Notes under the pieces: generated by a model
What the model was told of the DNA's origin: nothing
Databases searched by the model: none
What the model saw: only the letters and a program-made list of their open reading frames with translations
Part shown: one piece after another, positions 55,436 to 64,000 of the stretch
How positions within the stretch are numbered: the first letter of the stretch is position 1
Layout: every line of letters begins with the position of its first letter
Made by a program: the position numbers and the translations under genes
From: Vibrio agarivorans
Lineage (GTDB): Bacteria > Pseudomonadota > Gammaproteobacteria > Enterobacterales > Vibrionaceae
Assembly (NCBI RefSeq): GCF_030409635.1
Contig: NZ_JAUFQF010000004.1
Location: 1,770,241 to 1,834,240 of the forward strand
DNA: 64,000 nt
Direction of reading: 5' to 3'

Positions 55436-55510
55436 TGGCTGGGCTACCTGGATTCGAACCAGGGAATGGCGGCATCAAAAGCCGCTGCCTTACCGCTTGG
55501 CGATAGCCCA
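55436..55510 (-). tRNA. tRNA-Gln (UUG), copy 1 from left
   Basis: 75-nt gene with encoded CCA; acceptor TGGGCTA/TAGCCCA, anticodon loop TTTTGAT flanked by GCGGC/GCCGC. Confidence 0.97.
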
Positions 55511-55545
55511 ACAGGATTGTTTAAAGTGTCAATCACACTAAATAA

Positions 55546-55630
55546 TGGTGCGGAAGGAGAGACTTGAACTCTCACACCTTGCGGCGCCAGAACCTAAATC
55601 TGGTGCGTCTACCAATTCCGCCACTTCCGC
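55546..55630 (-). tRNA. tRNA-Leu (UAG), copy 2
   Basis: Identical to copy 1, in the order Leu then decayed Gln-like then Gln as read left to right. Confidence 0.97.
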
Positions 55631-55681
55631 ATCAATTTTGTAGTCTTAGCTGATGATTGGTGAATCAACTAGACGTTGTGT

Positions 55682-55756
55682 TGGCTGGGCTACCAAGAGC
55701 CGAACCTGGGACAATAGATGGGGCATCAAAACTCTATGCTCCAATACTGAACCATT
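55682..55756 (-). pseudogene. Decayed tRNA-Gln-like copy 2
   Basis: Identical to the first decayed copy, including its flanks, so it arose by duplication of the whole Leu/decayed-Gln/Gln block of about 328 bp. Confidence 0.75.
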
Positions 55757-55763
55757 TAAATAA

Positions 55764-55838
55764 TGGCTGGGCTACCTGGATTCGAACCAGGGAATGGCGG
55801 CATCAAAAGCCGCTGCCTTACCGCTTGGCGATAGCCCA
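55764..55838 (-). tRNA. tRNA-Gln (UUG), copy 2
   Basis: Same 75-nt sequence as copy 1, with encoded CCA. Confidence 0.97.
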
Positions 55839-55873
55839 ACAGGATTGTTTAAGATGTCAATCACATCAAATAA

Positions 55874-55958
55874 TGGTGCGGAAGGAGAGACTTGAACTCT
55901 CACACCTTGCGGCGCCAGAACCTAAATCTGGTGCGTCTACCAATTCCGCCACTTCCGC
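55874..55958 (-). tRNA. tRNA-Leu (UAG), copy 3
   Basis: Same 85-nt sequence as copy 1. Confidence 0.97.
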
Positions 55959-56030
55959 AACGCTGTTTATTCTCTAGCTAAGAGTGTAGTTAAACCGACA
56001 ATTGGTAAAGTCGATGTAACGTTGTATAAA

Positions 56031-56107
56031 TGGTGGCTACGACGGGATTCGAACCTGTGACCCCATCATTATGAGTGATGTGCTCTAACCAGCTGAGCTA
56101 CGTAGCC
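56031..56107 (-). tRNA. tRNA-Met (CAU, elongator), copy 1 from left
   Basis: 77-nt gene with encoded CCA; acceptor GGCTACG/CGTAGCC and anticodon loop CTCATAA. It is almost the same as E. coli metT, and the paired acceptor marks it as elongator rather than initiator. Confidence 0.96.
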
Positions 56108-56135
56108 AATTTACTAAATTAATAGTAAAGAATAA

Positions 56136-56220
56136 TGGTGCGGAAGGAGAGACTTGAACTCTCACACCTTGCGGCGCCAGAACCTAAATCTGGTGCGTCT
56201 ACCAATTCCGCCACTTCCGC
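56136..56220 (-). tRNA. tRNA-Leu (UAG), copy 4
   Basis: Same 85-nt sequence as copy 1. Confidence 0.97.
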
Positions 56221-56271
56221 ATCAATTTTGTAGTCTTAGCTGATGATTGGTGAATCAACTAGACGTTGTGT

Positions 56272-56346
56272 TGGCTGGGCTACCTGGATTCGAACCAGGG
56301 AATGGCGGCATCAAAAGCCGCTGCCTTACCGCTTGGCGATAGCCCA
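56272..56346 (-). tRNA. tRNA-Gln (UUG), copy 3
   Basis: Same 75-nt sequence. The left flank is the one that precedes a decayed Gln-like copy elsewhere, so that copy has been deleted here by recombination. Confidence 0.97.
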
Positions 56347-56381
56347 ACAGGATTGTTTAAAGTGTCAATCACACTAAATAA

Positions 56382-56466
56382 TGGTGCGGAAGGAGAGACT
56401 TGAACTCTCACACCTTGCGGCGCCAGAACCTAAATCTGGTGCGTCTACCAATTCCGCCACTTCCGC
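56382..56466 (-). tRNA. tRNA-Leu (UAG), copy 5
   Basis: Same 85-nt sequence as copy 1. Confidence 0.97.
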
Positions 56467-56520
56467 AACAAATCTTTAGTTAAGCCGACAATTGGTAAAG
56501 TCGAAATAACATTGTATAAA

Positions 56521-56597
56521 TGGTGGCTACGACGGGATTCGAACCTGTGACCCCATCATTATGAGTGATGTGCTCTAACCAGCTGAGCTACGTAGCC
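56521..56597 (-). tRNA. tRNA-Met (CAU, elongator), copy 2
   Basis: Same 77-nt sequence as Met copy 1. Confidence 0.96.
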
Positions 56598-56625
56598 AAT
56601 TTACTAAATTAATAGTAAAGAATAA

Positions 56626-56710
56626 TGGTGCGGAAGGAGAGACTTGAACTCTCACACCTTGCGGCGCCAGAACCTAAATCTGGTGCGTCTACCAATTCCG
56701 CCACTTCCGC
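56626..56710 (-). tRNA. tRNA-Leu (UAG), copy 6
   Basis: Same 85-nt sequence as copy 1. Confidence 0.97.
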
Positions 56711-56794
56711 ATCAATTCTGTAGTTAAGAGAGCAATTGGTAAAGCTCGATCTCAACGTTGTGTTTCGTCATTAAAGACAAGTCACTATAAATAG

Positions 56795-56868
56795 TGGCTG
56801 GGCTACCTAGAGCCGAACCTGGGACAATAGATGGGGCATCAAAAACTGTGCTCCAATATTGAACCATT
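56795..56868 (-). pseudogene. Decayed tRNA-Gln-like copy 3 (diverged)
   Basis: Same type as the other two decayed copies but with several substitutions and one base shorter. It keeps the anticodon-like TTTTTGAT and the TAGCCCAGCCA end, and sits in a different left flank. Confidence 0.72.
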
Positions 56869-56875
56869 TAAATAA

Positions 56876-56950
56876 TGGCTGGGCTACCTGGATTCGAACC
56901 AGGGAATGGCGGCATCAAAAGCCGCTGCCTTACCGCTTGGCGATAGCCCA
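56876..56950 (-). tRNA. tRNA-Gln (UUG), copy 4
   Basis: Same 75-nt sequence as copy 1. Confidence 0.97.
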
Positions 56951-57002
56951 ACAGCGAACAATTCATTTAGACATATAGTCAGAAACAATTCGTTCTAAAT
57001 AA

Positions 57003-57087
57003 TGGTGCGGAAGGAGAGACTTGAACTCTCACACCTTGCGGCGCCAGAACCTAAATCTGGTGCGTCTACCAATTCCGCCACTTCCGC
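57003..57087 (-). tRNA. tRNA-Leu (UAG), copy 7
   Basis: Same 85-nt sequence as copy 1. Confidence 0.97.
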
Positions 57088-57138
57088 ATCAATTTTATAG
57101 TCTTAGCTGATGATTGGTGAATCAACTAGACGTTGTGT

Positions 57139-57213
57139 TGGCTGGGCTACCTGGATTCGAACCAGGGAATGGCGGCATCAAAAGCCGCTGCCTTACCGCT
57201 TGGCGATAGCCCA
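57139..57213 (-). tRNA. tRNA-Gln (UUG), copy 5
   Basis: Same 75-nt sequence; again the flank of a decayed copy is joined directly to an intact Gln gene. Confidence 0.97.
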
Positions 57214-57248
57214 ACAGGATTGTTTAAAGTGTCAATCACACTAAATAA

Positions 57249-57333
57249 TGGTGCGGAAGGAGAGACTTGAACTCTCACACCTTGCGGCGCCAGAACCTAA
57301 ATCTGGTGCGTCTACCAATTCCGCCACTTCCGC
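57249..57333 (-). tRNA. tRNA-Leu (UAG), copy 8
   Basis: Same 85-nt sequence as copy 1. Confidence 0.97.
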
Positions 57334-57387
57334 AACAAATCTTTAGTTAAACCGACAATTGGTAAAGTCGATGTAACATTGTATAAA

Positions 57388-57464
57388 TGGTGGCTACGAC
57401 GGGATTCGAACCTGTGACCCCATCATTATGAGTGATGTGCTCTAACCAGCTGAGCTACGTAGCC
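57388..57464 (-). tRNA. tRNA-Met (CAU, elongator), copy 3
   Basis: Same 77-nt sequence as Met copy 1. Confidence 0.96.
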
Positions 57465-57543
57465 ACTCTTGAGAGCCGAAGAATATAATACAAACTCCGC
57501 TCTAGTGCCAACTCTTTTTTCAAATAATTGTCACTTTTAATAT

Positions 57544-57618
57544 TGGCTGGGCTACCTGGATTCGAACCAGGGAATGGCGGCATCAAAAGCCGCTGCCTTA
57601 CCGCTTGGCGATAGCCCA
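57544..57618 (-). tRNA. tRNA-Gln (UUG), copy 6
   Basis: Same 75-nt sequence as copy 1. Confidence 0.97.
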
Positions 57619-57670
57619 ACAGCGAACAATTCATTTAGACATATAGTCAAAAACAATTCGTTCTAAATAA

Positions 57671-57755
57671 TGGTGCGGAAGGAGAGACTTGAACTCTCAC
57701 ACCTTGCGGCGCCAGAACCTAAATCTGGTGCGTCTACCAATTCCGCCACTTCCGC
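57671..57755 (-). tRNA. tRNA-Leu (UAG), copy 9
   Basis: Same 85-nt sequence as copy 1. Confidence 0.97.
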
Positions 57756-57858
57756 ATTGCTGTTTAATCTCTAGCTAAGAGTGTAGTTATCTAAGATGAT
57801 TGGTTAATCTTAATAACGTTGTCTTTTCTAAAAACTCTTTAAAAAAGCATTTAGAAAA

Positions 57859-57935
57859 TGGTGGCTACGACGGGATTCGAACCTGTGACCCCATCATTAT
57901 GAGTGATGTGCTCTAACCAGCTGAGCTACGTAGCC
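57859..57935 (-). tRNA. tRNA-Met (CAU, elongator), copy 4, first in transcription
   Basis: Same 77-nt sequence as Met copy 1. It is the promoter-proximal gene, as metT is in the E. coli metT-leuW-glnU operon. Confidence 0.96.
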
Positions 57936-57975
57936 ATGTTTTTGTTTCTCTGCGGTATCGCTGAGAACGGTGCGG

Positions 57976-58004
57976 ATTATGCGGAGATCCCTGCCAGCCG
58001 TCAA
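57976..58004 (-). promoter_or_regulatory. Promoter of the tRNA array
   Basis: On the minus strand TTGACG and CATAAT are separated by 17 bp and followed by a GC-rich stretch (CCGCACC), the discriminator type that brings stringent and growth-rate control to stable RNA promoters. It lies about 40 bp upstream of the first tRNA. Confidence 0.9.
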
Positions 58005-58213
58005 CAGTTTTTTTGAGAAAAAATGGCTAAATCGGCCGTTCGCTCTCTTTTTGAGCAAAGAGGCGTATTTGTGATCTAAAAGTGGTGGTTTTTTTCCGTT
58101 TCATTCTTAGTTAATTGTTTGGATATAGGCTGCTTTTGTTTGAGCTTTTGAAACACATATAAAAAAACAGCCAGCATAGCGCTGACTGTTTGATACTTAT
58201 TTGAGCATTTGGT

Positions 58214-59305
58214 TTACACGTTAAAGCGGAAGTGGATTACGTCACCGTCTTTTACGATGTAATCTTTACCTTCTAGACGCCATTTACCTGCATCTTTAGC
58301 ACCGCTCTCACCATTGAACTCGATAAAATCGTCATAACCAACAACTTCAGCTCGGATGAAGCCTTTTTCAAAGTCAGTGTGGATCTTACCTGCTGATTGA
58401 GGTGCAGTCGCACCAACAGGGATAGTCCATGCGCGAACTTCTTTTACACCCGCAGTGAAGTAAGTTTGCAGAGTTAGTAGATCGTAGCCAGAACGGATAA
58501 CGCGGTTTAGACCCGGCTCTTCAATACCCATATCAGCTAGGAACTCTTCACGGTCTTCGTCCTCTAGTTCTGAAAGCTCAGATTCAATCGCTGCACAAAC
58601 TGGCACAACAACATTGTTTTCTTTTGCTGCGAACTCGCGTACCGCGTCTAGGTATGGATTATCTTCAAAGCCATCTTCGTTAACGTTAGCGATGTACATT
58701 GTTGGCTTTAATGTTAAGAAGTTTAGGTAGCCGATCGCCGCCAACTCTTCTTTACTAAGCTCAACAGTACGTGCCATACCGCCTTCAGTTAGCACAGGAA
58801 GTAGCTTTTCAAGTACTGTGATTTCAAATTTCGCGTCTTTGTCGCCACCCTTTGCTTTCTTAGCATTACGCTGAATAGCGCGCTCACAAGAGTCTAAGTC
58901 AGCCAGTGCAAGTTCAAGGTTGATCACCTCGATGTCTTCGATTGGTGATACTTTACCGGCAACGTGAACAATGTTTTCATTCTCAAAACAGCGAACAACG
59001 TGACCAATCGCATCAGTTTCACGGATATTCGCTAGGAATTTGTTACCTAGACCTTCACCTCGAGATGCACCTGCTACTAGACCAGCGATATCAACAAATT
59101 CCATCGTTGTCGGCAGGATCTTCTGTGGATTAACGATCTTCGCGAGTGCATCTAGACGTAGATCTGGCACAGGTACGATGCCAGTGTTTGGCTCGATCGT
59201 ACAGAAAGGGAAGTTAGCGGCTTCGATACCCGCTTTAGTCAGTGCGTTAAACAGAGTTGACTTACCTACGTTTGGTAGACCAACGATGCCACATTTAAAA
59301 CCCAT
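58214..59305 (-). CDS. ychF: Redox-responsive ribosome-associated ATPase YchF (OLA1 family)
   Basis: This 363-residue P-loop protein of the Obg-related group hydrolyses ATP rather than GTP. The P-loop [14 protein letters not shown] is at about 8-21, the switch region [11 protein letters not shown] is at about 33-43, and a C-terminal TGS domain ends [14 protein letters not shown]. The family acts in translation control and oxidative stress. It lies 10 bp after pth, the same pair as in E. coli. Confidence 0.96.
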   Translation of the reverse strand: MGFKCGIVGLPNVGKSTLFNALTKAGIEAANFPFCTIEPNTGIVPVPDLRLDALAKIVNPQKILPTTMEFVDIAGLVAGASRGEGLGNKFLANIRETDAIGHVVRCFENENIVHVAGKVSPIEDIEVINLELALADLDSCERAIQRNAKKAKGGDKDAKFEITVLEKLLPVLTEGGMARTVELSKEELAAIGYLNFLTLKPTMYIANVNEDGFEDNPYLDAVREFAAKENNVVVPVCAAIESELSELEDEDREEFLADMGIEEPGLNRVIRSGYDLLTLQTYFTAGVKEVRAWTIPVGATAPQSAGKIHTDFEKGFIRAEVVGYDDFIEFNGESGAKDAGKWRLEGKDYIVKDGDVIHFRFNV

Positions 59306-59315
59306 GATAGTAACC

Positions 59316-59906
59316 TTATTCAGCTTTGAACGTGTGTAAACGGTTTTGTGCTTTAGTTAGGCCATCCTTAATAAGGATATCTAAACAACGAACGGATTCG
59401 TCGACCACAGCATCGAGACATTCTTGCTCTTTTGCTGGAGCTTTGCCTAGCACATAACCGGCTACTTTATCTTTGTGCCCAGGATGGCCAATGCCAATTC
59501 TTAGACGGTAAAATTCTTTGTTGTTCCCAAGTTTACTGATGGTGTCACGCAAGCCATTGTGGCCTCCGTGTCCGCCACCCTTTTTGAACTTAGCTACACC
59601 TGGAGGAAGATCAAGTTCATCATGTGCCACCATGATCTCTTCCGGCTTAATTTGGTAAAACTTTGCCAATGCAGCAATAGCTTTCCCTGATAAGTTCATA
59701 AAAGTCGTCGGTATCAGTAGGCGGAGATCTTCGCCGTTTACCATGATGCGCCCAGTGTATCCAAAAAACTTGGTTTCGTTTTTCAAGATAACATTGTTTG
59801 AACGAGCTAATTCTTCAACTACCCACGCCCCTGCGTTGTGGCGTGTCTTAGCGTATTCAGGTCCAGGATTCGCTAGACCAACAAGCAATTTAATTTGTTG
59901 ACTCAA
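59316..59906 (-). CDS. pth: Peptidyl-tRNA hydrolase
   Basis: This enzyme recycles peptidyl-tRNA dropped from ribosomes. I use the TTG at 59906, giving 196 residues starting (M)[14 protein letters not shown], the normal length and start of Vibrio Pth; the longer frame to 59951 lacks similarity. Motifs are [14 protein letters not shown] (catalytic His), [10 protein letters not shown] (Asn) and [10 protein letters not shown] (Asp). It is in an operon with ychF. Confidence 0.95.
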   Translation of the reverse strand: MSQQIKLLVGLANPGPEYAKTRHNAGAWVVEELARSNNVILKNETKFFGYTGRIMVNGEDLRLLIPTTFMNLSGKAIAALAKFYQIKPEEIMVAHDELDLPPGVAKFKKGGGHGGHNGLRDTISKLGNNKEFYRLRIGIGHPGHKDKVAGYVLGKAPAKEQECLDAVVDESVRCLDILIKDGLTKAQNRLHTFKAE

Positions 59907-60019
59907 GGTAGGATCTCTTAGGGTATTTTTTAAAGCGCCGTATGATAGCACAGAAATATTATGTCGTGCATTTCTCTATCAAAACGGTGTTAATCGCAAT
60001 AGCAGAGATGGCACAAACA

Positions 60020-60048
60020 AAAAAGCACCTCATTGAGAGGTGCTTTTG
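60020..60048 (-). terminator. Terminator after prs
   Basis: AAAAGCACCTC pairs with GAGGTGCTTTT around a 5-base loop, with T-runs on the minus strand. It separates prs from pth-ychF. Confidence 0.88.
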
Positions 60049-60068
60049 AAAAGGTTTTAAATCAGTGA

Positions 60069-61016
60069 TTACTGATTGAACATCGCAGAGATTGACTCTT
60101 CATTGCTGATGCGGCGGATTGCCTCAGCAAGCATGCGAGAAAGGCTAAGTGTGGTGACTTTGCCTGTCGCTGCCATCTCTTTAGAGATAGAGATAGAATC
60201 TGTGATGATCACTTGGTCAAGAACAGAGTTCTTAATGTTTGAAGGCGCGTTACCAGAGAACACGGCGTGTGTAGCGTAAGCAAATACACGTTTAGCACCA
60301 CGTTCTTTTAGCGCTTCTGCAGCTTTACATAGTGTGCCACCAGTATCGATCATGTCATCGACGATAACACAGTCACGACCTTCAACGTCACCGATCAGGT
60401 TCATCACTTCAGATACGTTAGCGCGTGGACGGCGCTTATCAACGATAGCAATGTCGATGTCGCCAAGTGCTTTCGCTGTTGCGCGAGCACGTACAACACC
60501 ACCTAGGTCAGGAGAAACCACGACTGGGTTTTCTAGACCACGAGATTGCATGTCTTCAAGAAGTACTGGAGTACCAAAGATGTTATCAACAGGAACGTCG
60601 AAGAAGCCTTGGATTTGTTCTGCGTGTAGGTCGATTGTCAAAACGCGGTCAACACCCACGTTTGATAGGAAATCAGCAACGACTTTAGCAGTGATTGGCA
60701 CGCGAGCAGAACGTACACGACGGTCTTGACGAGCATAACCGAAGTAAGGGATTACTGCTGTAATACGGCCCGCTGAAGCGCGGCGCATTGCATCAATCAT
60801 TACAACCAATTCCATTAAGTTGTCATTGGTTGGAGCACAAGTAGATTGAATGATGAATACATCACTACCACGAACATTTTCGTTGATTTGCACTGCAACT
60901 TCGCCGTCAGAAAAACGAGAAACAGTAGCGTCTCCAAGAGAGATGTATAGACGGTCAGCAATACGTTGGGCTAGATCAGGTGTTGCGTTACCAGCAAATA
61001 GCTTCATATCAGGCAC
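60069..61016 (-). CDS. prs: Ribose-phosphate pyrophosphokinase (PRPP synthetase)
   Basis: This 315-residue enzyme makes PRPP from ribose 5-phosphate and ATP, feeding the purMN and upp reactions also encoded here. The start is GTG at 61016 (Met-Pro-Asp-Met-Lys-Leu), as in E. coli. Motifs are [14 protein letters not shown] near 37-50, the catalytic FGYARQDRR and the PRPP loop [13 protein letters not shown] near 216-228. ispE lies 38 bp upstream. Confidence 0.97.
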   Translation of the reverse strand: MPDMKLFAGNATPDLAQRIADRLYISLGDATVSRFSDGEVAVQINENVRGSDVFIIQSTCAPTNDNLMELVVMIDAMRRASAGRITAVIPYFGYARQDRRVRSARVPITAKVVADFLSNVGVDRVLTIDLHAEQIQGFFDVPVDNIFGTPVLLEDMQSRGLENPVVVSPDLGGVVRARATAKALGDIDIAIVDKRRPRANVSEVMNLIGDVEGRDCVIVDDMIDTGGTLCKAAEALKERGAKRVFAYATHAVFSGNAPSNIKNSVLDQVIITDSISISKEMAATGKVTTLSLSRMLAEAIRRISNEESISAMFNQ

Positions 61017-61054
61017 GGTGGAAACCTCAGGGTTGCATGCAGAATTTAAATTGT

Positions 61055-61915
61055 TTAATTTGTCGGAGAATTGAAGGTGGCTAATGCTTCTTTCAGTGGC
61101 GAAATATTACGCCCTTGAGCGACAAAAGCAGTGACATTTGACGGCAGTTTTGTGAGGACATTTTGAGCGGATTGCTCATCGTCAAACTCAGCAAAAATAC
61201 ACGAACCTGTCCCCGTCAATCTTGACGGCGCGTATTGTAGCAGCCATGAAAGTTGGTTATCAACCTCTGGATACAGCAATCTGACAATTTTTTCGCAATC
61301 GTTTTCGTATTGCGAGTTCAAAAGCTTGTCCAGTGGGCGTTTTGGCGTATTTCGCGTCAAATCAGGATGACGAAAAATATCGACAGTCGCGATGCTGACA
61401 TCCGGTCTCACCACCAAATACCATTTTTCTTGCGGCTCAACAGCGACAATCTTCTCGCCAACCCCCTCTGCAAACGCGGCGTGACCACGCACAAAAACCG
61501 GTACATCTGCCCCCAATTTCAAACCGATATCTGCAAGGAGATCGTCAGACAAGTTCACTGACCAAAGTGTGTTTAGCGCTACCAATGCTGTCGCCGCATT
61601 GGATGAGCCGCCACCAATGCCTCCCCCCATTGGCAGTTTTTTGGTGAGCTCGATGTGTGCGCCTTGCTCTGGAGTAGTATGCGCTTTAAGTGACATGGCC
61701 GCTTTCCAGATAAGGTTATCTTCAAGTGCCAGTCCCTCGATTTGCGGTGAAATCGTGATTTTGCCCGACTGGTTGGGAGTGATCACTAATTCATCACCGA
61801 AATTGACAAACTGAAATAGGGTTTGCAGTTCGTGGTAGCCGTCTGCGCGCTGATTGTTGATGTACAAAAAAAGGTTGAGTTTAGCTGGTGATGGCCAGAT
61901 GAAAGCTTGAGTCAT
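61055..61915 (-). CDS. ispE: 4-diphosphocytidyl-2-C-methyl-D-erythritol kinase
   Basis: This GHMP kinase phosphorylates CDP-ME in the MEP route to isoprenoids. I start at the ATG at 61915, which overlaps the lolB stop as ATGA, giving 286 residues; an ATG five codons earlier has no ribosome site. Motifs are [13 protein letters not shown] near 7-19 and the ATP loop [18 protein letters not shown] near 91-108. The order lolB-ispE-prs is conserved in gammaproteobacteria. Confidence 0.95.
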   Translation of the reverse strand: MTQAFIWPSPAKLNLFLYINNQRADGYHELQTLFQFVNFGDELVITPNQSGKITISPQIEGLALEDNLIWKAAMSLKAHTTPEQGAHIELTKKLPMGGGIGGGSSNAATALVALNTLWSVNLSDDLLADIGLKLGADVPVFVRGHAAFAEGVGEKIVAVEPQEKWYLVVRPDVSIATVDIFRHPDLTRNTPKRPLDKLLNSQYENDCEKIVRLLYPEVDNQLSWLLQYAPSRLTGTGSCIFAEFDDEQSAQNVLTKLPSNVTAFVAQGRNISPLKEALATFNSPTN

Positions 61916-62535
61916 CGATTGATTGCCCATTTAGAGATAACAATATTGAGTTTGGTTTCGCCGTTGGTGAGTGTCATGCGTGATGGCAGTGGGATATTCT
62001 CACCATCCAACAGCACATCACTATAACGAGAATAAGTTAAGCGCCAATGCTGGCCGTTGATTTGTTTATCTAATGCCCCAAGTGTGTTCTCGTTGTTGAG
62101 CTCAAATTGGTCAGCATCAGCAGGCAGGCCAAGTAGCCAGCGAGGCAGAGAGTCTGCTGGGATATCTAAGCCAGTAAGCTCAGCAATCAGCTGTTGTGCA
62201 TTTTGGCCTTTATAGGTATCACCCTCCATTGTTGTTACTTCAGCCCCAGATGGGCTAGATGAAATAGAGAGTACGGTTTGGCCAATGATCGTACGCAGAG
62301 TCAGTTGATTGTTCTGCTTTGAGTCACGCCAATAAAAGTTGAGTGATTGGCGTTGTTCGGGGCCGATGTAACCTAACTTACCATTGGCTTGATAACTCGC
62401 GATGGTTTGCAGTTTTTGCTGGTGGCTTTGCCACTCAACACTGGTTTCGCTTTCAGGCAAAGAGCTACAGCCTGCAAGTATGAGCAGTGAACTAGATAAA
62501 AGTATGGCTACGCGTAAGAAGTTTTTAAGATTCAT
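61912..62535 (-). CDS. lolB: Outer-membrane lipoprotein LolB
   Basis: This 207-residue lipoprotein takes lipoproteins from LolA and inserts them in the outer membrane. The lipobox LILAGC puts the lipidated Cys at residue 23. The mature domain has [20 protein letters not shown] and [11 protein letters not shown], typical of LolB. It is translationally coupled to ispE and divergent from hemA. Confidence 0.95.
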   Translation of the reverse strand: MNLKNFLRVAILLSSSLLILAGCSSLPESETSVEWQSHQQKLQTIASYQANGKLGYIGPEQRQSLNFYWRDSKQNNQLTLRTIIGQTVLSISSSPSGAEVTTMEGDTYKGQNAQQLIAELTGLDIPADSLPRWLLGLPADADQFELNNENTLGALDKQINGQHWRLTYSRYSDVLLDGENIPLPSRMTLTNGETKLNIVISKWAINR

Positions 62536-62751
62536 TGGTTTGATAAGTCTCTGTCTTAGCGATCGTCGCGGCGATAATTCAGTAAAATAGCGACCAAGAA
62601 ACTACAACTATATCACTAAAATTGGTTGTCTGATAAACACATAGGACAGTCAAAGCGCATAAAAGCGGGTTACAGCTCTTTTCATCTACAGGGGCATCAA
62701 GTAAAATTCGGCTCTTATTTGTTCCCCTCATCAACAGAGAACCTCTATTTC

Positions 62752-64000
62752 ATGACCTTGCTTGCTCTTGGCATCAACCACAATACTGCTTCTGTAGAGT
62801 TGCGTGAAAAAGTCGCCTTTGGTCCCGATAAGCTGTCTCAGGCTTTATCTGAACTCAAGCAAGTTGATGGTATCGATGGTGGTGTGATCCTCTCTACCTG
62901 CAATCGCACCGAGCTTTATTGTGACGTTAGTGCTCATGATGAACGTGCGCTTGTCGATTGGCTAACCCAGTTTCACCAAGTGGAATCCAGTGAGCTTCGT
63001 TCGAGTATTTATGTTCACCAAGACGCTGATGCAATTTCGCACTTAATGCGTGTTTCGTGTGGGTTGGATTCGTTGGTGTTGGGTGAGCCTCAGATTCTCG
63101 GGCAGGTAAAACAAGCCTTTGCGGACGCGAAAACGCATCAATCTGTCAATATGTCGATTGAAAAACTGTTCCAGAAAGGCTTCTCTGTTGCGAAGCGGGT
63201 TAGAACAGAAACCGATATCGGTGGTTCAGCAGTCTCGGTGGCTTATGCGGCTTGTACGCTGGCAAAGCATATCTTCGAGTCACTGGCCAAATCTACCGTG
63301 TTGTTGGTCGGTGCGGGTGAAACCATTGAGTTGGTGGCAAAACACTTGTCGAGTAATGGCTGCAGTAAGATGATTGTTGCTAACCGAACTCGTGAGCGTG
63401 CGCTAGGCCTCGCAACTGAGTTTGGTGCTGAAGTGATCTCTTTAAGTGAGATCCCTGACCACTTAGCGAAAGCAGACATCGTGATCAGTTCTACTGCAAG
63501 TCCTCTACCTATCATCGGTAAAGGCATGGTGGAGACCTCACTTAAGACACGTAAACATCAACCGATGCTATTGATTGATATTGCGGTGCCGCGTGATATT
63601 GAGTCTCAAGTGGGCGATCTTGATGACGCTTATCTCTACACGGTGGATGATCTACAATCGATAGTAGATTCAAATATAGAACAACGCCGAGCCGAGGCGG
63701 TGCAAGCAGAAGCGATAGTCAAAGAAGAGAGCACAGTTTTCATGGACTGGCATCGTTCACTCAAGTCGGTGAATGGGATTCGTGACTACCGTGATAATGC
63801 GCATGAAATTCGTAAGTCACTATTAGAAAAGGGCCTGCAAGCTTTGGCTTCTGGTACTGACCCTGAAAAAGTGCTTACAGAGCTGAGTAATAAGCTCACC
63901 AATAAGTTGATCCATACCCCGACGCAAGCGATGCAGCAAGCGGCGCAAGAAGGACAACACGATAAACTACAAATTATCCGAGAGTCGCTTGGTTTAGATA
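62752..64000 (+). CDS. hemA: Glutamyl-tRNA reductase, 3' end cut by the window
   Basis: This enzyme reduces charged tRNA-Glu (made by GltX) to glutamate-1-semialdehyde, starting tetrapyrrole synthesis. The first 416 codons are in the window and no stop is reached, so nearly the full length of about 419-420 is present. The start [20 protein letters not shown] is standard. The catalytic Cys lies in [11 protein letters not shown] near residue 50, and the Rossmann segment [12 protein letters not shown] is near 183-194. It is divergent from lolB, 216 bp apart. Confidence 0.96.
   Translation, partial: MTLLALGINHNTASVELREKVAFGPDKLSQALSELKQVDGIDGGVILSTCNRTELYCDVSAHDERALVDWLTQFHQVESSELRSSIYVHQDADAISHLMRVSCGLDSLVLGEPQILGQVKQAFADAKTHQSVNMSIEKLFQKGFSVAKRVRTETDIGGSAVSVAYAACTLAKHIFESLAKSTVLLVGAGETIELVAKHLSSNGCSKMIVANRTRERALGLATEFGAEVISLSEIPDHLAKADIVISSTASPLPIIGKGMVETSLKTRKHQPMLLIDIAVPRDIESQVGDLDDAYLYTVDDLQSIVDSNIEQRRAEAVQAEAIVKEESTVFMDWHRSLKSVNGIRDYRDNAHEIRKSLLEKGLQALASGTDPEKVLTELSNKLTNKLIHTPTQAMQQAAQEGQHDKLQIIRESLGLD

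Noticed and set aside
55329..55977. Repeated 70-106-codon open frames beginning with the same 40 residues
   Set aside because: They read antisense through tRNA-Leu, tRNA-Gln and the decayed copies, and repeat only because the DNA repeats.
55218..57935. A CRISPR-like array of regular direct repeats
   Set aside because: The repeats are full tRNA genes with correct anticodons and encoded CCA ends; there are no unique spacers of even length and no cas genes.

Overview
The window is chromosomal DNA of a Vibrio (Vibrionaceae, Gammaproteobacteria). Support comes from the gene orders gloB-yafS-like-rnhA-dnaQ, fadE-gmhA-yafJ-like and ychF-pth-prs-ispE-lolB/hemA, a Vibrio-type polar flagellar cluster with the H-ring genes flgOPT, a GH20 chitobiase and a chitoporin, and a long Met/Leu/Gln tRNA array. 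Base composition and codon use look even throughout. I see no prophage, insertion sequence or CRISPR array.

Layout. 1-16.8 kb is mostly housekeeping: glyoxalase II, a YafS-like methyltransferase, RNase H, DnaQ, FadE, GmhA, a class II amidotransferase, PurMN, Upp, RluF and SmrA. An operon of a periplasmic solute-binding protein and a membrane diguanylate cyclase sits between the methyltransferase and rnhA. A tRNA-Pro with a decayed second copy lies at 17.1 kb. 17.5-28.2 kb holds a TraB/GumN protein, chitobiase, a KdgM-like porin, a copper module (CopA plus a DUF411 protein behind a CueR-type promoter), and chitoporin ChiP with a small DUF2799 lipoprotein. gltX and an OmpA-family gene follow.

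31.0-35.7 kb (minus strand) is the most unusual part. Five tightly packed genes encode an outer-membrane barrel with a FlgO/CsgG-like domain, a secreted TPR protein, a membrane protein joining a FliF C-terminal-like segment to FliG middle and C-terminal-like domains, a MotA-like protein and a short MotB-like protein. This reads as a stand-alone rotary or torque-generating envelope complex assembled from flagellar parts. I know of no characterised system with this composition.

36-54.5 kb is a polar flagellar region: flgT, flgOP, flgNM, flgA, cheV, cheR, flgBCDE, flgFGHIJ, flgKL and a flagellin. GG-N10-GC sigma-54 promoters precede flgO, flgB, flgF, flgK and the flagellin, and a FliA-type promoter precedes flgM, which fits the Vibrio flagellar hierarchy.

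55.2-57.9 kb is a minus-strand array of 19 tRNA genes (9 Leu-UAG, 6 Gln-UUG, 4 Met-CAU) plus three decayed Gln-like copies. It has one strong promoter and one terminator, and shows footprints of recombination between repeats. The window ends with ychF, pth, prs, ispE and lolB on the minus strand and the divergent 5' part of hemA, cut by the window end.
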